Both the position numbers and the translations under genes were made by a program. The notes beneath the pieces are model-generated. The model was not told the origin of the DNA and made no database searches. It saw only the letters and a program-made list of their open reading frames with translations. From Coenobita brevimanus (Eukaryota > Arthropoda > Malacostraca > Decapoda > Coenobitidae), in NCBI GenBank assembly GCA_032717465.1, contig CM064684.1:585001-649000 (forward strand): a stretch of 64,000 nt of DNA. The letters are read 5' to 3'. Below, piece after piece: positions 11,698 to 22,747 of the stretch; the stretch's first letter is position 1, and the number at the start of each line of letters is the position of its first letter.

Positions 11698-11897
11698 CTT
11701 ACAATACTCTGTTCACTTTAACCAGGCTCAAAATAGCCATCTCCAGTTTCAGCATTCAGGTGTAGCAATAGATTAACATCAGAATATAATGCCAGTCACG
11801 AAGAAGTGCTGTGGGAAGGATGTAGAACCGAAGCACTTTTTTGGGGGGGCCATTGGGTTAAGGTAAATAAGCTGCAAAAGGACAAAAATCTCCGCCT
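11698..11897. mobile_element. MITE-A copy
   Basis: Left end AATACTCTGTTCACTTTAAC and internal GTCACGAAGAAGTGCTGTGG. Its right end abuts the next copy at 11899, so two copies lie head to tail. Confidence 0.7.
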
Positions 11898-11898
11898 A

Positions 11899-12108
11899 TA
11901 CTCTTTTCACTCCAAACTGGCTCAAACGGTCATCTCTCCACCTTGAGTACTCAGCTGTAACGATGGATTAACACTAAAGTACGATGCTAGTCACGAAGAA
12001 GTGCTGCGGGAAAGATATAGAGCCGCAGCATTGTCTTTTTCTACCACCGAGCTATGTGAAATAAGCAAAAGACGAAAATTTGGGCCAAGTTAAGGTGAAA
12101 AGAGTATA
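11899..12108. mobile_element. MITE-A, best-preserved copy
   Basis: Left end TATACTCTTTTCACTCCAAA and right end TAAGGTGAAAAGAGTATA are inverted repeats of about 25 bp with few mismatches. Length is 210 bp. A terminal TA at both ends would fit the TA target preference of Tc1/mariner-type elements, but no transposase match ties this family to one. Confidence 0.8.
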
Positions 12109-12167
12109 TCTCTCTATAACGTGGATTTCTTAAGCTATTTATAATCATGTACACCAGTAAAAATAAC

Positions 12168-12212
12168 TATATAATAATAATAATAATAATAATAATAGCA
12201 GTAGTAGTAGTA

Positions 12213-12244
<32 letters not shown>

Positions 12245-12259
12245 GCAGTAGTAGTAGTA

Positions 12260-12300
<41 letters not shown>

Positions 12301-12315
12301 GCGGTAGTAGTAGTA

Positions 12316-12357
<42 letters not shown>
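12168..12357. repeat. AAT array in three repeated blocks
   Basis: Three successive blocks, each a TAATAATAAT run ending in AGCAGTAGTAGTAG or AGCGGTAGTAGTAG followed by TAATAT. The block is the unit of duplication and the AAT run length differs between blocks. Confidence 0.85.
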
Positions 12358-12358
<1 letters not shown>

Positions 12359-12414
12359 GAAAAAACGCGCTCAGGGTGAGGGGGTTAATACTTAGGCATG
12401 TATTCTCACCGGTT

Positions 12415-12965
12415 AAGGAAGTTCCCTAACACCTGTTTCTACGCGATTTATTATGTTTATTACACATTACTCTCCTATTGTGTCAAATCCTTCGAATATC
12501 GCCATACTCTGCATAAATAACAAACAAACAAAAGATTTTAACTAGACCAAGAATAAATCGCTGAGGTGAGGGTGCTAGGGTCTTAATGGGATGCAGGACA
12601 TGGCATATTAGTGTCCAGATTAATTAAAGATCAAGGCAGCCGAGTCGGGTAATGATGCTCCCTAACACCTCTTCCTTAGCGATTTATTTTTGAATATGGC
12701 TAGTTAATATCCTTTCGTACCTTACTGATGCAGAGTATGGTGATGTTAGGAAGATTAATATAGGCCTAACACAATACGACAGTAAGCTCCCTAACATCTC
12801 TTCCTTAGCGACTGATTTGGGGATATGGGTGATTAATATCCTAGCGTACCTTACTTTTGCAGAGTATGGTGATTTGAGATTTATATAACAGAATAGGGGA
12901 GCAAGGTGTAATAGGGAAAATAAATCGCTTAGGAAAAGGTGTTAGGGAGAATAGAAGCCCTGGAG
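12415..12965. mobile_element. MITE-B cluster, left part
   Basis: Left ends read CTCCCTAACACCTCTTCC followed by TTAGCGATTTATTT. Right ends read AATAAATCGCTTAGGAAAAG followed by GTGTTAGGGA, their inverse. Starts of left ends lie near 12422, 12658 and 12786; a right end lies at 12920-12952. Internal GCAGAGTATGGTGATGTTAG is shared. Copies are partly fused. Confidence 0.7.
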
Positions 12966-12989
12966 CTATTATTGCCATACTTCTCTCAC

Positions 12990-13024
<35 letters not shown>

Positions 13025-13238
13025 TATACTCCCTTCATCTTAACTTGGCCCTAATTCTTGCCCTTACGCTGCCTATTTCAAGTACCTCAGTGACAAGACC
13101 ATACTACGGCACTACACTCCTCCCACAGCACTTCTTCGTGACTAGCATCATTTTCTATTGTTCTTATAGTGCTAAAATCTCAACGTTCATGATGGAGAGA
13201 TGGCAATTTTAGGCCAAGTTAGAGTGAAATGAGTATAG
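13025..13238. mobile_element. MITE-A copy
   Basis: TATACTCCCTTCATCTTAAC at the left and AGTTAGAGTGAAATGAGTAT at the right, as inverted ends. The internal CACTTCTTCGTGACTAGCAT is the reverse complement of the 12.0-kb copy, so this one is inverted relative to it. Confidence 0.75.
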
Positions 13239-13304
13239 TTTAAAATTATCTTGACTTTCTGCGCTCGATCGGACGGGTTTTTTCGGCCTAAGGTCAAGGG
13301 TCAC

Positions 13305-13720
13305 ATAAGGAGACTCCCTAACACCTATTCCTTAGCGATTTATTTTGAACATGGCTGGTTAATATCCTCCTGTACGTTGTGTGTGCAGAGTATGGCAATG
13401 TTAGAAGGATTTACATGACAGAACAGTAAGATGTAATAGAAAAATAAATCGCTTACGAAAAGATGTTAAGAGAATACAGACTAGGAAGAGTACAGTAAGG
13501 TGTAACAGAAAAAATAAATTGCTTAGGAAAAGGTGTTAGGGAGAATAAGGCCCAGGACTAGATCAAGATCTCTTGATCTTGGCCCAGAAGAGGTCATAGT
13601 GGTATTTACAGTGCTGAATAAAATATATAACAACAGAACAGTATGGTGTAATCATAGAAAAATAAATCGCTTAGGAAAACGTGTTAGGGAGTAACGAGCC
13701 TAGTGGTATTTACAGTGCTG

Positions 13721-13783
<63 letters not shown>

Positions 13784-13850
13784 CAACAGTATGGTGCAAT
13801 CAAAAGGAAAAATAAATAAATCGCTTAGGAAAAGGTGTTAGGGAACATAC
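13305..13850. mobile_element. MITE-B cluster, right part
   Basis: One left end near 13310 is followed by four right ends (about 13443, 13512, 13660 and 13810), each with AAATCGCTTA and GGTGTTAGG or a close variant. An (AT)n array sits between two of them at 13723-13778. Only the right half was duplicated repeatedly. Confidence 0.65.
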
Positions 13851-14027
13851 GGGCATAGATGAGGTCATATTGATGTTTACAGTGTTGTGATGTTGACCTT
13901 AATTCTGGAAAAAATAAAATAAAATAAAAAATAAAAACATCTTTGGTTTCTTAACAACTACTAGCTTACTCCACTGTACTTAAAATTTCTCTCTAGATGG
14001 AATGGATGGATGGATGGATAGATAGAC

Positions 14028-14036
14028 AGATAGATA

Positions 14037-14089
<53 letters not shown>

Positions 14090-14202
14090 GGAGACAGATA
14101 GACATATGGAAAGACAGATAGATGGATGCACAGGTAGACAGAGAGATTAATGGATGGATAGATAGACAGAGATGGAACGATGACGACAGATACTGACAGA
14201 TA

Positions 14203-14248
<46 letters not shown>

Positions 14249-14250
14249 CC
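14028..14250. repeat. GATA, (CA)n and (GT)n microsatellites
   Basis: GGAT/GATA repeats from 13995, a CA run at 14038-14087 and a GT run at 14205-14247, separated by GATAGACAGATA variants. Confidence 0.85.
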
Positions 14251-14369
14251 AGTCTACCCCAAATAACCAACACAGAAGCATCAAACTTCATAATATATAT
14301 ATAGCCTATATATATGGCTTAATCTTATACAAAAATGAGTTCATGTTAGATTACTCTCTCTCTCACTTA

Positions 14370-14475
14370 AATCATTCCAATATCGCCATACTCTGGATAG
14401 ATAACGTGCAAAAGAAGATTAACCAGCCATATCTAAAATTAAATCGCTAAGGAACAGGTGTTAGGGAGCTTCCTT
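14370..14475. mobile_element. MITE-B half copy
   Basis: ATATCGCCATACTCTGGATA, then AAATCGCTAAGGAACAGGTG followed by TTAGGGAGCTTCC. It is the right half of MITE-B. Confidence 0.55.
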
Positions 14476-14504
14476 AACTGACAAGAATACAGGCAGCTAA
14501 TTAA

Positions 14505-14680
14505 ACCTACCTACCTGCCCTAACCTAATCTCATCAAGGCTTGCCTGTCCTAACCTAGCCTAACCTAACCTAACTAAGCAGACTTCAAACATAACCTACC
14601 TTAACCTAACCTAACCTTGCCTAACCTGATCAAGCTTAATCTACATAAAACCAAACCTAATCAAATCTAGCCTACTCCCT
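14505..14680 (-). repeat. Interstitial CCTAA-like repeats
   Basis: Many CCTAACCTAACCTAA segments in 5-bp register with TTGCC and CTACC variants. It is the reverse complement of the block at 10.96-11.29 kb. Confidence 0.7.
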
Positions 14681-14687
14681 CTTAACG

Positions 14688-14790
14688 TCGCCATCTTTAA
14701 ACCCTTTTCGCCATCTTTAAACCCTTTTCGCCATCTTTAAACCCTTTTCGCCATCTTTAAACCCTTTTCGCCATCTTTTAACCCTTTTTA
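14688..14790. repeat. Five-copy 20-bp tandem repeat
   Basis: CGCCATCTTTAAACCCTTTT repeats with an exact 20-bp period and nearly no divergence across five units. It is recent or homogenised. Confidence 0.9.
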
Positions 14791-14799
14791 ACATATCGT

Positions 14800-15480
14800 A
14801 AAACAGCGTAGAAAAATGTTCCGTTTTTTAATACGTAAACTACACTAAGAAAATGCTCGTTTTTTACAAGTCAAATCCTTTTAAAAATAAGGGAAACGAG
14901 TTGCCAGGAACATGGAAGACCAAGACGTAAAAATCGTTTAAGAATTACAAAAAGAAAAGCTGCTTACCTTGTTTGTTTTTGTTGTTTTATCCCAAATATT
15001 TTCATTCAGTCGTCACTTTAAGCACTATTGTTCACTCACATCTGAATGGACTATTGCACCTTGTGATTACACTCAACAATTATTTTTTCAGTTATTACAC
15101 AACGATTGGGGAATTAATGACCACAGTGGCGAATGGGAAATGATTGTCACTTACTCGTAACCTAGAATTACCATGACAAAGCTTTCAGAGGGAGTTTATG
15201 TGGTGCAAGCGCGGGAGATCAACGCACTATACCTCCCACGTCTGAGGCTGGAGGATTACTGAAGATGTGGGCGGAGTCCGGAGTCGAGTTTCCGTCACTG
15301 TGGGACCGTTCGACAGTGAAAACTCGGCTCTTCAAAACTTTGGCTCCACAAGTAACCCCACAACTTATAACATTCTAACAATCAGTTAAATAATATCCGG
15401 AGGCATTTTCTATGTAAATTATATTCCTATAGTTATTTGCTGTCTAAATACATAAGTCTGTCAAAATTACTGCGCCGAAA
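14800..15480. other. No gene seen
   Basis: A short frame at 14969-15160 has no recognisable domain. The block at 15180-15380 is more GC-rich (GGAGTCCGGAGTCGAG) but has no assignable feature. Confidence 0.4.
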
Positions 15481-15489
15481 GACATTACA

Positions 15490-15775
15490 GTATTGGGCAA
15501 GGAAAGAAACGAAGGAAGGGGGAGGGAGGAGGAGGAAAGACAGGAAGGAGGAAAGGAGGGAAAGACACGAAGAAGGGGAGGAGGTGGGGAAGAGGAGAGG
15601 AGAGACGAAGGAGGGAGAGAGAGGAAAGACACGAAAGAGGAAGGAGGGAGGGAGAGGAGGATGGGAGGAGGGCTGAGTACAAAGGAGGGAGGAAACGATA
15701 TTCACTGAGGGAGGAATGAAGGAAAAAGATACAACTTGAGGGAGGAGAGGACTGAGAGCGAGAGGGAGGGAGCAA
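15490..15775. repeat. GGA-rich polypurine tract
   Basis: About 280 bp, nearly all purine, of GGAGGA, GGAAGG and GAAAGACACGAA. Frames on both strands are low complexity. Confidence 0.8.
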
Positions 15776-15837
15776 TACCAATATTTACTTTTTATTTTTA
15801 TCCCTGTGATGCTTTGGATTATTTGGCTTTACTGTTT

Positions 15838-16100
15838 GGCTGCGGTGTTGGAGAGGGACGCCTTCATGTGGTGGCACCAATATAGCCGGGTGGTGGAGCT
15901 GCCCGGTTATACAAACGTGCCTCAACTCTTCCTGTTCCCTGCGAAAAGAATGGGTTAAGGCAACTCCAGCCTGCAGTCCACCTGGTTCACATTCTCAGAA
16001 GAACCTGGGGTTGACATTACAACAAAAACAACAGCAACAAAATCAACAACAGCCACTACTACTACAACCGCTACTACTACTAAATAATAATAATAATAAT
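15838..16100 (+). mobile_element. Module-iv SINE-like repeat with trinucleotide tail
   Basis: Starts near GAGAGGGACGCCTTCATGTG, continues GGTGGAGCTGCCCGG and CCTGCAGTCCACCTGGTTCA, and ends in AACAAAAACAACAGCAACA then ACTACTACTACA repeats. Copies with the same head occur at 41.19 and 42.02 kb and 3' ends at 6.0, 8.5, 41.7 and 45.6 kb. No coding capacity; polymerase III boxes are not clear. Confidence 0.55.
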
Positions 16101-16114
16101 GATAATCATCATCA

Positions 16115-16619
16115 TCATCATCATTCATTCATCATCCAATCCTACGTTGCTCGATGAGGAGCGTAGGAGACCGGGGCTAGGCAAATTGGTGCTGACATTT
16201 AAGATGAGAGTGACCAGCCTCACTCATCCCTGAGTGGCATTACGTGAGCAATAAACCCCAACCACCCCCTGGATACACAGGCTCAATCCAATTGGAGCTC
16301 CGTAATTACTCACTAAAACACCGGAGCTAAATTTTGGTTATATGGTAACCACCCAGCGTAGTAAACGGTTTCCTGGTGTACAGGAAACCATTTGGCTTGT
16401 CACTCTTATAGAGTCACCCACAGGCAGAAGGAATAGGTAAGAATGAAGGAAAGAAAGACAGAAGAGGGAGTGTAAAGTCACCCATAGGAAGAAGGACGAG
16501 GAAAGAATAAAGTAGGGAAAGAAAGAAGATGAAGGAAGGAAAGCAGGGAGAGGAAGGGGCAGGCATCCGAGAGCAGCACTACATCGAGTGAGTGGATAGT
16601 GAGCGTCCCCACCTACCAC

Positions 16620-16622
<3 letters not shown>
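16115..16622 (-). mobile_element. Modular SINE with tRNA-like 3' module i
   Basis: Minus-strand order: 5' module (ATCCACTCACTCGATGTAG, about 16575-16600), purine/pyrimidine linker, core (16335-16420), tRNA-like segment (TTTTAGTGAGTAATTACGG), then CACTCAGGGATGAGTGAGGC and AGGATTGGATGATGAATGAA at the 3' end. The same order occurs at 32.5 and 37.6 kb. A (TAA)n array at 16617-16662 adjoins the 5' end. Confidence 0.65.
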
Positions 16623-16663
<41 letters not shown>

Positions 16664-16699
16664 GAAAAAATGTCCAATGACAATTTTGATAAAGAAAAA

Positions 16700-17090
16700 A
16701 AATTCCCACAGTCATTGCCTACTAGCAGCGAAGGTACAAAGAGACCTTGAAGTCAAGGTCACTGATCTTGTGCATGTCACCTTAGGTCATCGCAGTCTAC
16801 AAGTCCTTCATGGGAAAAAAGGTGACATCAGGAATACCTGGAAAAGCCCCGTCTTAACATTTCCGTGTTCCGGGTATTATCTGGAGATCCAGCTGTCGGA
16901 TTGCCGCCATATTTAACCAAAGGAAATGGACAGCTGGCCGACTAAGCTGACCAACTTTAAGGGCTCTAGGACAAATAGCCTTTGAAATATCGCAGTTTTA
17001 AAATAAGAGTAATAATAATACTGATAAGAATAATAAAACTACCCACAGGGATTGGGAAGATTTAATAATAATAATAATAACGATACAACT
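16700..17090. other. No gene seen
   Basis: Unique-looking sequence, ending in short AAT runs near 17005-17085. No domain recognised. Confidence 0.4.
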
Positions 17091-17224
17091 ACTAACCCCT
17101 TCAGCACGAGGACGTATTTTGAGATTATTCCTGCTACCTCTACACGATTTTATTCAGCCAAGGCGAGACTTTCAAACTGGTGGGTTAGATACAGCCTTCA
17201 TAACCTCTCTTACTGTAGTGTGTT

Positions 17225-17500
17225 TAACCTGGCAAAGATCCCTAACCCCTTTCGGCTCAGTGGCTGGCCAAGTGTAGTCTAGATTGGAGGGGTGATTTGA
17301 CTAGTAACCAAGGAGATTCATTTCCACCTCATCAATAAGCCCCACTGAAACTAAGGCAACCACAAGTGATGGCCATGTGTAGACTGGAGGGCTGATTTGA
17401 CTAGTAACCAAGGAGACTCGTTCCCCCCTTATAACTAAGGCTCATTGCCTAACGCAGCCACAACTCAGTATCTGAATTGCCAGCATGGACCAGTTCCGTT
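17225..17500. repeat. Dispersed repeat with internal duplication
   Basis: TTGACTAGTAACCAAGGAGA occurs at about 17297 and 17396 with similar surroundings, giving two units of about 100 bp. Related sequence (CCAAGTGTTGTCAGA, then CCAAGGAAACTC) is at 42.58-42.74 and 54.25-54.40 kb, so this is a dispersed element locally duplicated. Confidence 0.5.
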
Positions 17501-17939
17501 GCATAAAGGCAAAAATAAAATACAAACAGGTTACAGACACCATTGTACTAGAGTTGACTTATTATTAATTTTAATTTTTTTTAGCAGAATTAAATCGTCC
17601 CTTGTAACCTGAAATAAAAAACGAAGTTATATATTCCTGGCAAAAAAAAAAGTTATTCCAATAAGAAAAATAAGAATAAAGTTATCGTGATAGTACTGAT
17701 GTGTGCCTTCCGTTTTTCGGTCATAGAAAATGGTATGACGTCAGTGGAAACTAACTGCATTGCTGGTCATTCCACTGCCTACGATTTGTAAGTCATCATC
17801 ATCATCACCATTATTAACTTCTTATTATTATTATTATTCTCTCTAAAACTGAATCAATCCCTCCAAGACGTGGACATTTTTAACTATTCTGACCAGTCCC
17901 TGATTTTTTTTTTTCCTAATTCGGAGTGGTTGCCAGTCC

Positions 17940-18430
17940 TCTGATGGTCGGTACATCTCCATCAATCGTTTCAGAACATGAACAAAATTAAAATCTTTAC
18001 TGATTTTGAAATACCCGTGCAGCGGGGTGAGCCAGACACCACCACCCCAGGAGGAGAGTACGAGGGAGTGATACCCACCCCACTAGGAGATGACAGGGAG
18101 GCTGGCTCACCTGTCACAGCTTCCGGACAAGAGCGTCTTATATCCTTGTGCCCCGACGCCCCTCTTCCCCGCAGCCAGACCACCCAGCAGTATGCAGGAA
18201 AAGGACACTACACTCCAACATAGGGAACGCTCACCAGAGTCAGGGTGGGACTTGTAAAGACAAGCTCCCAAGCAGACCTCGGACGCTGAGTCCCCTGGAC
18301 CGGCCTCCTATTTGATAGAGGACTCAGGAGGAGCCTCAAGGGCTGCTATCCCCCACAAGGAGCAGCGAACGCGCCATCGCCGTCCATTAGTGTTGTCTCC
18401 GAGACAGGAGTCCCAGAACCAAAGGCCGCA
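17940..18430. other. GC-rich unassigned sequence
   Basis: Open frames are present but have no recognised domain. CACCACCACCCCAGGAGGA near 18032-18051 recurs at about 59829-59848, which suggests a dispersed family. Confidence 0.35.
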
Positions 18431-18660
18431 GAGCAGCCTCCGTCGGAGCTGTGGCAAGAGCCAGGCGTATCCATCGAGCACCTTCTCCCCACCTTCGGGA
18501 CACAGGCCAGAGAGCAGCCTCCATTGGAGCTGTGGCCATAGCTGGGCATATCCATCGAGCGCCCTCTCCCCGTCATCAGAACAACAGCCAGAGTTCGGAG
18601 CTGAGGCAATGGCCAGGCATATCCATCGGGCGCCTTCTCCCCAATGTCAGGGCCTGTGGA
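18431..18660. repeat. 81-bp tandem repeat, about 2.8 copies
   Basis: Units start at about 18431, 18512 and 18593 with GAGCAGCCTCC, then GGAGCTGTGGC, then GGCATATCCATCGAGCGC. The third unit is shortened. The 81-bp period keeps both strands open (27-residue repeats), so the long minus-strand frame at 18346-19239 may be only a by-product. A coding role is not excluded but no domain is recognised. Confidence 0.75.
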
Positions 18661-18719
18661 GTCAGGAGAGTTGGTCCCTGACCGCTCTCCCCCAGTCCAT
18701 CCCCAGGCTCCGGTAAAGG

Positions 18720-19200
18720 CAGGCACCTCCCGCCCCAAACCACCCCTCCGGTGGTGAAGTGAGGTGTCCCTCTGCCCGTCCCTCTCCACCAGAGGATGAC
18801 TCCGGTCTCTTTTCAGGGACCCCACCAGAGGCCGGAGCAGACGTGACATCCCCGAGAGCCGGTGTCCTGTCCCTGCAGCCCCTGGTGTTGTCGGACTCCT
18901 CCAGGGCAAAAGGCCGCAGCTCACCCCTGATGGCCTCCTCCCATCAACGAGACTGCAGCCCCGCTTGGACAGCCGCCCCAGCAGGACGCCCCAGCAGGAC
19001 GCCGCAGCAGCTCGTCCCGGGTGCCACCCTCTCCACGTCCGACCCCACCCCTGGGCCTTCCCTGGTCCTCCCCCAGGACCCCGACTACGACGAAGGGCCA
19101 GCGCCAAGCAGTGCGCCTCCTGGCCCTCTTCGGCCCTAGCCCCGAGAGCCCGCCCTCCTGCTGGGCCGCTGCAGCTAGGGAGCCACCCCATACACCACCC
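18720..19200. other. GC-rich unassigned sequence
   Basis: Proline and serine-rich frames exist on both strands. A short CCCCAGCAGGACGCC duplication lies at about 18979-19004. No gene can be supported. Confidence 0.35.
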
Positions 19201-19720
19201 ACTTACTCCCTGAGGACTTGTGGCTACCCTGCGGAACACCCGCCCCTATGTTACTCACTGGGCACCCCACCTCCCATGCTGGGCCAACACCTGAAGCTCC
19301 CGGCATAGGCCTTCCTGTCCCATGGGCCTGTCCTCCACTCTGCCAGAAGTGTGAGTAGTAGATTCCTGTTGGTGCCCCTCCCAGATCCCTCCCCAGTGAC
19401 TCGGCCCTCACGAAGGTCCTCCCCCTGTTCCCGAACCCTAGTGATACTCTCTCAAACCTGCCCAGTGTGACTCGCCCCAGTATGTCTCAGTGACCCCTAC
19501 TGCCCATGCGGAGTGCCCAACACCCATATATGGGACAGTTTCCCTACAGTGACCGCCCTCCCCAGTGTTACTCGCTCCCTCCCGGAACCACAATCCCCAG
19601 TGTGATCCTCCCCAGTGTCCGTGTCCCTCCCCCATCCAGCTCTCCCCAGTGTACTACCCTCCCCATGCCCTCCGCCCCCCCTCCCATAACGGTCAGTGCG
19701 AGGTAGTGTGTACATCCGTC
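19200..19720. repeat. Degenerate CCCAGTGT minisatellite
   Basis: CCCAGTGT with flanking CTCC recurs at irregular 20 to 60-bp spacing (for example near 19560, 19591, 19611 and 19645). Frames are glycine-rich on the minus strand and proline-rich on the plus strand, typical of array by-products. Confidence 0.6.
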
Positions 19721-19784
19721 CCCTGTACCGCGTGGTAGAATAAGGTTAGCTAGGACACTCTCCATGCCATTCGAATGCATTATA

Positions 19785-19965
19785 TTATCTAGGAACTCGT
19801 AGCTGTCACGTGGACACCTAGACTCCGGGGCCAGGATATATAATCATCCCTATAAAGTGTGTAAAGACTATGACTATCTAGGGCCTCGTAACTGTCATGC
19901 GGATACATTGTATTAGCTAAGATCTCATAACTGTGACGCGGATACCTAGAGTTAAGGACCGGAGA
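19785..19965. repeat. Three-copy imperfect repeat
   Basis: Units share TCGTAACTGTCATGCGGATA-like sequence (near 19797, 19886 and 19927) followed by CCTAGA or a variant. Spacing differs, so it is an imperfect tandem repeat. Confidence 0.6.
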
Positions 19966-19979
19966 TATACTGTTACTCA

Positions 19980-20590
19980 CTGTCGGGACTGGGTAGGGTG
20001 GCGGCGTTGGCAGAAGGCAGCGGGAGAGCTCACAGCCCGGCTCCTGAAGGGGGCTGAGCTCCGCTAAGGGCCTCTGAATCCTGCAGCCACGGGATCACTT
20101 GTAGGGGTGTCCTCTCTCGTCCGGGCCTGTGTGCGGCAAAGGGCCCCACATTGTCATGGCTGGGAACTGGGGTCCGGCCCTCGGGACCCAGGCCGAAGAT
20201 TTTCCTGAAATGCTCACTCAGGCGCCTGATGGAGGACGAGTGTCGTCTGGATCGGAGTGGGGAGAGGTCTCACTCGGGGGTCCTGGGGGCGACCTCGGGG
20301 GCCCGTCGGCTGCAGTCTCCTGCCATCGGGGACGCCATCAGGAATGGGCTGCAGCGTCGACCTCCATCAGAGTCCATCAGGTAGGGTACTTCTGGGGCTG
20401 GCTGTGCAGGGAATAGCCCTAGAGATAGTACAGGGCCTCTCCACGGATCCTCGAGGCTAAAGCCTTTCTCCTGAAGGTTGCCTCACTGGTGGTGGACAGT
20501 AGGGTCATCTGCGCCCCCTCCGGTTGGCAGGTCTGATGGCAGAACGCCCTCTCGTAGTGGAGTCACAGAGGGTGAGGGGCTTTGGTGCTC
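19980..20590. other. GC-rich unassigned sequence
   Basis: No domain is recognised in any frame. CpG and GC content are visibly higher than in the flanks. Confidence 0.35.
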
Positions 20591-21240
20591 CTCCCCAGTG
20601 TGACTGCCGGCCGTCGCTGGGTTCCTGTGGGCAACGAAACAAGGGCGGCTACCAGCCGTCCCTTCATCGTAGGCGTGGCTACTGGCTGTCGCCTGGGCCC
20701 AACTCCCTGATGGGGATGCAGGCGAAGTGAGGCTACCGGCCGTCACTGGCCTGTAGGCGCGGCTATCAGCCATCCCCTGAGCCCCGTACAGAAGACGACG
20801 TGCCGACGAGGGGTGGCTGCAGGCCATCTCCTGCCAATGGGCACGGCTACCGGCCGTCGCCTGTGTCCTGTCCTCTGAGGCAACTACAGGAGGAGACAGG
20901 ACATTCCCTTCTCTCCCCACCGCAGCCATCGGCCGTCGCTGGTTCCTGTAGGGGAGTATAGCAGCACCTGATGGGGGAGCGGCTACCAGCCGTCCCCTGC
21001 CATGGGGCCCAGCTACAGGCAGTGGCCTTTTTTTTAAGGATGCGGCTACTGGCCGTCGTCTGAACCCGGCTACAGGCCATGGCTCTTAATGGGAAGCAGC
21101 TACCGGCCATCTCCTGAAGGGCAAAGCGGCTACCGACTATCTCCTGAAGGCCTTCCGAGCGGCTACCGGCCGTCTCCTGAAGGGCTGAGCGGCTACTGGC
21201 CGTTTCACAAAGGACGCGGCTGCTGGCCGTTGCTGGGATG
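20590..21240. repeat. Degenerate minisatellite with GGCTACCGGCCGTC core
   Basis: At least fifteen occurrences of GCGGCTACCGGCCGTCTCCTG or close variants, spaced 30 to 70 bp apart; the densest series is at 21040-21220. The core is nearly palindromic around CCGG. Minus-strand frames contain repeated TAGSR-like segments, probably from the array. No gene is supported. Confidence 0.7.
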
Positions 21241-21499
21241 CTGCTTGAAGCTAAGGAAGTAGCTCCACCCCGATCCTGTCTAGGGTCAGCTCGCCCGCAA
21301 GGTAGTCTCTGTTTCCTGCTACGGCGGCAATGGGCGAGTTCCGGGTTACTGGGGCACGAGGCGACTGTCTGTCCCTCCTTAGACTTCTCCCGGAGGTGTT
21401 GTGCTGCCCTCAGTAACTGTTCCCGGCATTTTAATGGGCTAGTGCTAGACAGTCTCCTAAACTCACAAAAGTACGACCTAATAGCTTCATGAAGGGTGT

Positions 21500-22696
21500 T
21501 AAAAGATGGCGGTCGTAAACATCATTCAATGGGAGTCTGCATCCTGCCACGTTGTGTTTCGGACTTTCAACAATAACCTACAAATCTGAATCTCATAGTT
21601 TGACATTTATTTCCGAAGTAATTAAGCAACATTAATCTTAGTGCACTCTCATTTTTTTTTAAAGAACCGAAATCTCTCGAATATCGTAAACAATCGGCTT
21701 CATCCAACACGTGTAGCTGTGGATGCCTCAGGTCTCGTTAGCCAAGGGTTCAGTACCCTTATTTGTTAAAAATTGTCTTGGGTAACGAACGGATTTTAAT
21801 CTTCAAACAATCAGTTAGCTAAGCTGACCCAGAAATCCAATCGAGTTTCGGAAAGAGACGCACAGGTGGGTTTCTTCATTGCTTCGTTAATGCACAGAAT
21901 TTTTGATGCATAATGTATTTTTCCAGTGATGTTTTTCGATGTTTTTTGAACGCCTTAATTTAAGTCTTTACCAAGCGGGCGCGACCTTACCCCATTTTGT
22001 ACTGAAATGATTCACTTGTGATTTTTCCTGGATTACCACAGCTACTCGGCATTTTATAAACTTACGGTACCTCCGAAATCTAAAATGAGGATTTAAAATG
22101 CATAAATATTCTGCTGACATCTTCCAGTAGCTGTCCATATTTAATGTTTTAATGCATGATTTTAAATTTGAAAGCTGCCTGTCAAATGCAGGTTAGGTTG
22201 GAATAGGTGTGGTTAATACATTAAGTCTTCCATAGCACTGACATGGTCATTAGCATTTTGAGTGTTTGTTGCACTGACATGTTCAGTTAGTGCGATGGTT
22301 GGTAAACAACGTGGCCAGTCAGAGAAATAATTGGTAAACATTGCCACAGGCAACCTGGCTGCTTCCCTAAATACTCTAAAATAGATAAATTTTGTGTTTC
22401 TCCAATCACTTCTTGCAGTCAGAATTCAATAGTTGCATAGCCTTGTACCAAAATTATGTACCCTACCTTGAGAGCATGAGTTTGTAATGTTTGGAATCAA
22501 CATGCCTGTTTGGTAAAGAATTACCTGATTTAGATTATCATTTATATTGGAAACCACCAATTATTGCAGTACACACCCTATCAGTAATCTCTGCAGTACC
22601 ATACATTGCAGTCACAATTGTTCAGATTACCTACAAAAAGCAAATTAACAGTTTTTCCTCCTGTATTGAAGTGTTTTTTACATTATGGAATTTGTT

Positions 22697-22747
<51 letters not shown>

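Noticed and set aside
18346..19239. A 297-codon minus-strand frame as a host gene
   Set aside because: Part is an 81-bp tandem repeat and frames are open on both strands from GC richness. No domain is recognised, so it is not annotated as CDS; listed as a finding instead.
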